From Acidobacteriota bacterium (GTDB lineage: Bacteria; Acidobacteriota; Terriglobia; Terriglobales; Acidobacteriaceae): DNA of 48,147 bases. Under the pieces are notes generated by a model. It was not told the DNA's origin and searched no databases. It was given only the letters and a program-made list of their open reading frames with translations. Below are positions 42,666-48,147 of the stretch, one piece after another. A program made the translations under genes and the position numbers. Numbering within the stretch: the stretch's first letter is position 1; the number at the start of each line of letters is the position of its first letter. Where the stretch lies: contig JAFATF010000670.1 of the NCBI GenBank assembly GCA_019244045.1, positions 1 to 48,147 on the forward strand, in the 5' to 3' direction.

Positions 42666-44240
42666 TTGCAAAAACTATCTGTGGACTTAGCGAGCGTTCG
42701 TAAACTGATTCAAGGCTCAGGACTGCGAGTCGTTGGCATGCTTCTAACGATTTCAGTCGGTTTCCTGTTGATGCCTTTTCTCGTGCATCACCTGGGAGAT
42801 CATCTTTACGGATACTGGGCTTTGGTGGGAGCCATTCTCGGTTATTACGGGGTGCTTGATTTCGGAATCGTGACCTCAGTCGAATGGCACGTGGCCAAGG
42901 CAATCGGTCAAAGAAAGTCGGAAACGGCCAACCGCGCGATTTCTACTGCCTTCTTTGTTTTTGCCTTCATCGGTGCAATCATTCTGGTGAGCAGTATCGT
43001 TGTGGCTTTAATGGCTGATCGGTTCGTTTCCGTGTCAGCCGATGCAGTCTTGTTCCGGAAAGTCGTTCTCATCACTGGCGCCGGCTTTGCGATTGGCTTT
43101 CCCGGCAGGGCCTTCTTGGGAGCTCTATCCGCACATCTGCGTTGGGACGTGATTGCGGTGATCAATCAGTGTGCCCTGCTGCTGCGCACAGCAGTTTTTA
43201 TCGTGATCATTGAGGCTGGTTTGGGATTGGTGGCGCTGGCCATAGTTAGCGTGGTCATCGATCTTCTTTCCTTTGCCGGCTTTTATCTTGCGTTGTGCCA
43301 CGTTCATCGCGAATTCAGATTGTCGCGTACGTTGGCGACGTTTCCGGAGCTGCGAGACCTGCTTTCGTATAGCATTTTTACCTTCATCATTAAGATGAAT
43401 GACCAGCTTCGACTCTATATCGATCCGGTCGTGGTCACGGCCTTTATTGGAGTAAGCGCCGTTACTCACTATGCAGTCGGGCAACGCGTATCACTGGCGT
43501 TCCGAGAATTCATGATCTCTGTTCTGGGAATGCTTGCTCCATGGTTCGGACGCCTATTCGGCAGTCGCAACTTTGACTCCATACGGAGAGTGCTGGAGCT
43601 TGGAACGAGAATCTCCGTCTCATTGGCCACGACGATTACGTGCTTGTTACTCCTTTATGGACGAGCCTTTATCGAGAGTTGGATGGGTAAGAACTATTTG
43701 GATGGCTATTGGGTGCTGTTTCTCCTCACCGCGGCAGCCTTCTTCGAGGCATCTCAGTTCCCTTCGATGTCTTACCTATATGGCGTATCACGACACAAGT
43801 ACCTGGCCTGTATCACGTTGCTAGAGGCGGGGGTCAATGTCGGCTTAAGCTTGTATTTCGTCAGACTGTTCGGTATCGCGGGAGTGGCTTTAGGAACAGC
43901 CGTCCCGTGTCTCGTGGTGCGGCTAATCCTCCAGCCTATTTATATCTGCCGACACGCTAACGTCTCTTTGAGGCGATATTATGCTGAATTGTACGGCCGG
44001 ACTGCGCTAGTTACCGCTTTGGCAGTGATTGTGCCCTGGGCGCTTTTTTTCCGCTGGCTCGCTCAACCCCGAATCCTAACACTGGCAGCCGTTATCACCG
44101 GCCAGTGCCTACTTGCCATCGCGGCGGTCTACACTCTTGCTTTTCCCAGCGAAGATCGATCAGTAATCGCCAGGGCACTGCGTAAAGCCTGGACAAAACC
44201 AAAGACAATGTCTACCGAAGAGTGCCTGCATACCGCTTAG
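42666..44240 (+). CDS. Wzx-like oligosaccharide flippase (MOP superfamily)
   Basis: 524 aa from TTG 42666; a GTG at 42681 is an alternative start and neither has a strong ribosome site. About 12-14 TM helices; the N-terminal pattern RVVGMLLTISVGFLLMPFLV followed by LGDHLYGYWALVGAILGYYG and DFGIVTSVEWHVAKAIGQ is typical of polysaccharide flippases. Central TM segments (FFVFAFIGAIILVSSIVVAL) and a polar C-terminal tail after residue 500 are visible. It would move the lipid-linked repeat across the inner membrane before polymerisation. A 262-base non-coding gap precedes it. Confidence 0.88.
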   Translation: MQKLSVDLASVRKLIQGSGLRVVGMLLTISVGFLLMPFLVHHLGDHLYGYWALVGAILGYYGVLDFGIVTSVEWHVAKAIGQRKSETANRAISTAFFVFAFIGAIILVSSIVVALMADRFVSVSADAVLFRKVVLITGAGFAIGFPGRAFLGALSAHLRWDVIAVINQCALLLRTAVFIVIIEAGLGLVALAIVSVVIDLLSFAGFYLALCHVHREFRLSRTLATFPELRDLLSYSIFTFIIKMNDQLRLYIDPVVVTAFIGVSAVTHYAVGQRVSLAFREFMISVLGMLAPWFGRLFGSRNFDSIRRVLELGTRISVSLATTITCLLLLYGRAFIESWMGKNYLDGYWVLFLLTAAAFFEASQFPSMSYLYGVSRHKYLACITLLEAGVNVGLSLYFVRLFGIAGVALGTAVPCLVVRLILQPIYICRHANVSLRRYYAELYGRTALVTALAVIVPWALFFRWLAQPRILTLAAVITGQCLLAIAAVYTLAFPSEDRSVIARALRKAWTKPKTMSTEECLHTA

Positions 44241-44264
44241 TTGATCGGTGAAGCACGTATTAAT

Positions 44265-45308
44265 ATGAAGATTACATTTATATTGCCGGGACGTACCAGT
44301 TCAGGCGGAGTGCGATGCATCAGTATTATAGGGCAACAATTGTTAGATCGTGGCCACCAGGTCCGGATTTTGTGCCGTAGGTCAACGCAAACGTTCCGGA
44401 CAAGATGCAGGTCACTACAATCCAGATGGCTGTACCATGCAGCGCCCGAATGGATTCGGCAGTTCGAGGGAGTAGTCGAAGATTTCACCGATATAGCGCA
44501 ATGCACATTTCAGCAGGATGAGATCCTGATCGCCGTAGGTATGGCAGAGTGCGCTGAATTGGACCGCTGCACATGGTTACCCAATTTAAAGATCCAGTAC
44601 CTCCATGGCTCTACTCCGTTCTCGCCCGAGCTGGTGAAAAGAGCGTTAAGCCTGCCTTACCCTAAAATCGTTGTGGCATCTTATTTACAGGACTTGGTTG
44701 AGGTGACCGGCAGGAGAGGAAACGTTATCGCTGTCATTCACAATGGAGTGGACCCCCAGGAGTATTTTTGTTCAGTCTGTGAATCAGAGCGAGACGGGGT
44801 AGGCATGATCTACGGCAACCATCCCGTCAAAGGCCCGGAGACAACTTTCCAAGTGATAGATCGTCTGTTACACCTGCGGCCAGGAGTTCCAATCCGGGTC
44901 TTTAGCACGGATCGACGACCGAGACGAATTCCTGCAAGCATGTACTGCAGAAATCCCACGCTGCAGCGCGCAAGGGAAATCTACTCAAGAAGCCTCGTTT
45001 GGATCATTCCCAGCGTCTCGGAGGGTTTTGCCCTGCCGATTCTGGAAGCTATGGCTTGCGGGTGTGTCGTCGTCGCTACCGATTGTGGAGGGCCGAGAGA
45101 CATTATTAAGAACGGTGTCAACGGTTTTCTTGTGCCAGTGGGGGATGTTGCGGGGATCGTGAGCCGTGTTCAACTGCTGCTGAACGATGTTGAATTGCGA
45201 AGCTCCATACGAATACAAGCCAAAGAAACCGTACGCTGGTTCAGTTGGAGCAGATGCGTGACCCGGCTGGAAAATAGTCTGGAATCCTCGGTGCACGCGT
45301 TCGCTTAA
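44265..45308 (+). CDS. Family 4 glycosyltransferase (GT-B)
   Basis: 347 aa. ATG 44265 (MKITFILPGRTSSGG) is used rather than a TTG eight codons upstream. N-terminal acceptor half includes GVRCISIIGQQLLDRGH; the C-terminal donor half has SVSEGFALPILEAMACGCVV (the ExxxxxxxE motif) and GGPRDIIKNGVNGFLVPVGD. Uses a nucleotide sugar and retains configuration. It is directly after the flippase and before the sulfotransferase. Donor and acceptor are unknown. Confidence 0.9.
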   Translation: MKITFILPGRTSSGGVRCISIIGQQLLDRGHQVRILCRRSTQTFRTRCRSLQSRWLYHAAPEWIRQFEGVVEDFTDIAQCTFQQDEILIAVGMAECAELDRCTWLPNLKIQYLHGSTPFSPELVKRALSLPYPKIVVASYLQDLVEVTGRRGNVIAVIHNGVDPQEYFCSVCESERDGVGMIYGNHPVKGPETTFQVIDRLLHLRPGVPIRVFSTDRRPRRIPASMYCRNPTLQRAREIYSRSLVWIIPSVSEGFALPILEAMACGCVVVATDCGGPRDIIKNGVNGFLVPVGDVAGIVSRVQLLLNDVELRSSIRIQAKETVRWFSWSRCVTRLENSLESSVHAFA

Positions 45309-45356
45309 CGGAGATTCGAGAAGCCAAAGCAGGAGTAAGAAGGTTGGGCAGAGTGT

Positions 45357-46214
45357 ATGGCAGTTGAGCCGGTGATTATCATTGGGATGCATCGGTCCGG
45401 TACAACGATGCTCGCCCGGCAGCTCGAGGCTTTGGGTCTTTTCATGGGAAAGAAGAAGGAGTCCAATCATGAGCCACTTCTCTTCTTTGCCATCGATTCG
45501 TGGTTGATTGCGCAATGCGGTGCTTCCTGGGACAATCCACAGGCCGTGCGGTATTTGCTCGAAAACAATGAAGCGCGAGCGCGAGTCGTGGACTACGTAG
45601 CGCAGTATTTGCTAAGTACTCCGCGAGTAATCTCTTACCTCGGGTGGAAGGGTTATTTTAGACACAAGACACTGTTGAATGTTGACATGGCGTGGGGCTG
45701 GAAAAGTCCCCTCAGCACATTCACCCTGCCCATATGGCTGGACCTTTTTCCCACCTGCAAGGTCATTCACATCAGGCGGCACGGGATAGACGTGGCTAAT
45801 AGTCTTCGCCAGCGGGGCCGAAGCTTTGTAAAGCAAAGCCTTTCCCAAAAAATCTACTATAAGGTCCGTGTGCTGCACGCGATCCGTCCCAAAGTCGGCG
45901 AGTTTATTCGGGTTCGCTGTGATTCGCTCGACGGAGCACTTTCGTTATGGGAAGAGTACGTTTCCGAGGCCCAGAGGCATGTGGCTTCTCTGAAGCACCG
46001 GGCCTTGGAAGTCAAATACGAGCATTTATTGAGTCATCCTGAAGAGGTCCTCAATAGGACTGCAGAGTTCTGCGGTTTGCATATCGACCAGGCGAATCTT
46101 AGGAAAGCGGCAATACTGGTCCGCAGGGAACGCGCATATGCTTACCGCGCGAAACCGGACCTCTGCGCTTTCGCGGAACGTGTACCTGAACGCCTGAGCG
46201 CAAACGGCTATTAG
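45357..46214 (+). CDS. Sulfotransferase family protein
   Basis: 285 aa. The 5'-phosphosulfate loop is VIIIGMHRSGTTMLARQLEA (about 6-25), with the family R/K-SGTT signature. A 3'-phosphate-binding-like stretch is seen in KVIHIRRHGIDVANSLRQRG, where the Arg and Ser fit PAPS binding. Later segments ALEVKYEHLLSHPEEVLNRT and CGLHID match the family end. No signal peptide. Known: transfers sulfate from PAPS to hydroxyl or amino groups. In this EPS locus the polymer or a lipid-linked intermediate is the likely acceptor, but family members vary widely. Confidence 0.87.
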   Translation: MAVEPVIIIGMHRSGTTMLARQLEALGLFMGKKKESNHEPLLFFAIDSWLIAQCGASWDNPQAVRYLLENNEARARVVDYVAQYLLSTPRVISYLGWKGYFRHKTLLNVDMAWGWKSPLSTFTLPIWLDLFPTCKVIHIRRHGIDVANSLRQRGRSFVKQSLSQKIYYKVRVLHAIRPKVGEFIRVRCDSLDGALSLWEEYVSEAQRHVASLKHRALEVKYEHLLSHPEEVLNRTAEFCGLHIDQANLRKAAILVRRERAYAYRAKPDLCAFAERVPERLSANGY

Positions 46215-46287
46215 TCGGCCCGCCAATTCGACAAGGAACCTGTGCACGCCTTGAGTAAGGCCCGCCGTACCACTCTTGTCTGAGAAT

Positions 46288-47157
46288 ATGAAGAGATTGC
46301 TTGTCCTTGCAATTTCCTGCCTTGTATACGTGGGTACCGAGATAGGGCACTCGTTTGCTCGAGCGATGGGGGAGCGCGTGCCGAGCAGGTGCGTTGTCCT
46401 GCTGTATCACGGAATGCCCAAGGAAGTAACAGGAAGGTTTGCAAAGCAGCTGGATATATTAGGACAAGGCGCAACTCCCGTCGCGGCAGACTGCCGAGTT
46501 CCACTGCAACCGTTAGGGGACTATGTTGCGGTGACGTTCGACGACGGTTTGATTAGCTTTGTCGATAACGCCTTACCTGAATTGCAAAGGCGACGCATTC
46601 CCGTCACTCTATTCGTTGTCGTTGGGCGACTCGGCGCGGTGCCTGCCTGGACGCGATACTCCTCGGAAACCACATGGACAAGCGCTTCGAGTGTACCTAC
46701 TGGGGAGAGGATGCTCACGGCAGAAGAACTAAAGCGGCTCAAGGGCAAAGTTTTAATCGGCTCTCACAGTTTGACCCATGCCAGATTGGCTGATCTCGAT
46801 GCCGATAAACTAGAAGAGGAGGTGGAGGGGTCACGTCGTCAGCTCGAACGAATCATGGGAGAAGACGTCACCTTGTTTAGCTTTCCGTACGGCGCCTTTT
46901 CACAGGAGGTATTAAATCACTGCCACGGGTATCGAAGGGTATTTACCATCGAGCCTACGCTGGCTTTTTCGGATCCGGAGGAATTCGTCTCAGGACGTGT
47001 GGCAGTGGATCCTACAGATTGGAGTTTGGAGTTTTGGCTGAAGCTAAAGGGATGCTACAGATGGTTGCCCTACGCGGTGGCCGCCAAACGCAAGTTGCGC
47101 GACCTATTACGAGTACACGGATTCTCGTCTTCGCCCGAAACCGCCAAACATGGTTAA
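46288..47157 (+). CDS. Second NodB-type polysaccharide deacetylase
   Basis: 289 aa from ATG 46288 (TTG 46276 is in frame 4 codons earlier). A short N-terminal hydrophobic segment (LLVLAISCLVYVG) may be a membrane anchor. Motifs: VVLLYHGMP (about 36-44), VTFDDGLISF, LIGSHSLTHARL and LFSFPYGAF. Divergent from the first deacetylase. An insert (about 120-150) with WTRYSSETTWTSASS separates the first two motifs. It is encoded just before the FemAB-like gene, the same order as in exosortase-type EPS loci. Confidence 0.88.
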   Translation: MKRLLVLAISCLVYVGTEIGHSFARAMGERVPSRCVVLLYHGMPKEVTGRFAKQLDILGQGATPVAADCRVPLQPLGDYVAVTFDDGLISFVDNALPELQRRRIPVTLFVVVGRLGAVPAWTRYSSETTWTSASSVPTGERMLTAEELKRLKGKVLIGSHSLTHARLADLDADKLEEEVEGSRRQLERIMGEDVTLFSFPYGAFSQEVLNHCHGYRRVFTIEPTLAFSDPEEFVSGRVAVDPTDWSLEFWLKLKGCYRWLPYAVAAKRKLRDLLRVHGFSSSPETAKHG

Positions 47158-47199
47158 CATACGATTCATCAGCCCTCCCCTCAACATCAGGAAGAATCT

Positions 47200-48147
47200 A
47201 TGCTAGCAGAGCAAAAGGTCCAGGGGCGATTTGCTGTCCGGGGATCGACAACGTGCTGCCCGCCATTTCAGCCGCGCAGCTTCACCTCTGAAGGGACAGC
47301 ATCTATCTTTGAGATCGATCCGATTAACGATCTGCGATGGGATAATCTAGTTCTGAGCCACCCTCAATCCTCGGTTTTTCAAAGCACCCAATGGCTCAAG
47401 GCATTGCAGAGCGCATACGGATACAAGCCCATAGCGGTCACCACCTGTCCGCCTGGCGTCCCACTGAGTAACGGATTAGTGTTTTGTCACGTCAAAAGCC
47501 GAGTGACGGGTGAAAGATTGGTAGCGCTTCCTTTTTCAGACTACTGTGATCCGTTGCTCGATAATTCGGAACAGTTCAGTGCTCTGCTGCGATGCATGCA
47601 GCAAAAACTTAAAGACTCCAAAGCCTACATAGAACTTCGGCCACGAACAGGCAACCGATACGCCGAAAATGGCTTCAGGCGGGCTGCAAAGTACTACGCT
47701 CATGCTCTGGATTTGCGCAAAAATCTAACCGAACTCTTCCAGGGTTTTCACAAAGATTGCGTCTGCAGAAAGATTCGTAGGGCCGAACGTGAAAAGCTGA
47801 CGTACTTGCAAGGCAATTCGGGCGACCTGCTTTCAGACTTTTATAGGATGTTTGTTATGACGCGGCGGCGTCACGGCTTGCCCCCGCCGCCGTTGTCGTG
47901 GTTCAAAGAGGTGGTGGCCTGCTTCGGAGAACGGTCTCAGGTCCGGGTTGTGTACAAGCAAGCCGAACCTGTAGCGAGCATTCTGACTCTATCTCACAAA
48001 AAAACTCTTGTTTACAAGTACGGCTGCTGCAATGTCGATTTCAACCAACTTGGCGGAATGGCACTTCTTTTTTGGACGACTATCCAGCAGGCCAAATCGG
48101 CCGGTTTCGAACAACTTGATTTCGGTCGGTCCGATGTTCAACATGCT
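47200..48147 (+). CDS. FemAB/GNAT-like acyltransferase, cut by right edge
   Basis: Open from ATG 47200 (AGGAAG about 6 bases before it) to the window end, 316 codons without a stop, so the true C-terminus lies outside. After a polar first 35 residues, motifs match FemAB-type proteins of exosortase EPS loci: WDNLVLSHPQSSVFQSTQWL, LVFCHVKSRVTGERLVALPF, AYIELRPRTGNR, DCVCRKIRRAEREKL, and the second GNAT-like half with VVYKQAEPVASILTLS, VYKYGCCNVDFNQLGGMALL and LDFGRSDVQ. Such enzymes add amino-acyl or acyl groups; the substrate is unknown. It follows the deacetylase by 42 bases. Confidence 0.85.
   Translation, partial: MLAEQKVQGRFAVRGSTTCCPPFQPRSFTSEGTASIFEIDPINDLRWDNLVLSHPQSSVFQSTQWLKALQSAYGYKPIAVTTCPPGVPLSNGLVFCHVKSRVTGERLVALPFSDYCDPLLDNSEQFSALLRCMQQKLKDSKAYIELRPRTGNRYAENGFRRAAKYYAHALDLRKNLTELFQGFHKDCVCRKIRRAEREKLTYLQGNSGDLLSDFYRMFVMTRRRHGLPPPPLSWFKEVVACFGERSQVRVVYKQAEPVASILTLSHKKTLVYKYGCCNVDFNQLGGMALLFWTTIQQAKSAGFEQLDFGRSDVQHA

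Noticed and set aside
1-48147. CRISPR arrays, insertion sequences, prophage or integrase genes
   Set aside because: No regularly spaced repeats, transposase motifs, terminal inverted repeats or phage structural genes were seen.

Overview
The window looks like a chromosome segment from a soil-type Acidobacteriota (Terriglobia or Koribacter-like). This is inferred from gene style: a PASTA-less Ser/Thr kinase fused to a PD40 beta-propeller, a GAF protein with a TonB-like proline-rich linker, an OmpA protein with a long Gln/Ala-rich coiled coil, many GTG/TTG starts, and moderately high GC with long gene-poor spacers. No rRNA, tRNA, CRISPR array, insertion sequence or phage gene was recognised.

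Left part (1 to about 18 kb) is a loosely packed set of single genes on both strands. It starts with the C-terminal end of a DUF1275-like membrane protein that enters from the left edge. Then come small conserved-looking proteins (888-1229, 1466-1618, 4191-4424, 5487-5903), a GAF/TM/proline-rich protein (1980-3965), an OmpA-family envelope protein (6049-7929, minus), a kinase-propeller sensor (8735-11674), a two-gene unit made of a 73-residue basic protein and a B12-type radical SAM enzyme (11725-14081), a receiver-like/PilZ protein (14580-15386), an FN3 lipoprotein-like protein (15542-15913, minus) and an atypical LuxR-type regulator (16955-17803, minus). Long non-coding stretches separate many of these.

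Right part (18.5 kb to the right edge) is one uninterrupted plus-strand exopolysaccharide locus of more than 20 genes. It opens with regulators: a NusG/RfaH-like antiterminator and a sigma54-type AAA+ protein whose GAFTGA loop is degenerate. The envelope machinery follows: Wza-like export protein, outer-membrane beta-barrel, Wzz-like chain-length protein, ExeA/XrtA-type ATPase, BY-kinase and undecaprenyl-phosphate sugar transferase. Sugar modification comes next: Gfo/Idh/MocA dehydrogenase, LbH acetyltransferase and DegT aminotransferase form a probable N-acetylated amino-sugar module, with homoserine dehydrogenase and an ATP-grasp ligase set inside it. Then come a NodB deacetylase, two GT2 glycosyltransferases, two AsnB-type amidotransferases, a Wzy-like polymerase/ligase, a secreted beta-helix protein, a Wzx-like flippase, a GT4 glycosyltransferase, a sulfotransferase, a second NodB deacetylase, and a FemAB-like acyltransferase cut off by the right edge.

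Together these genes predict a lipid-linked, Wzx/Wzy-type heteropolysaccharide carrying amino sugars, possibly decorated with amide, amino-acyl or sulfate groups, and exported through a Wza/Wzz/BY-kinase complex. The gene set resembles the EPS loci that accompany exosortase (PEP-CTERM) systems, but no exosortase or PEP-CTERM protein is visible here. Between the divergent LuxR gene and the EPS genes lies a 720-base control region with candidate promoters in both directions and a Fur-box-like palindrome.
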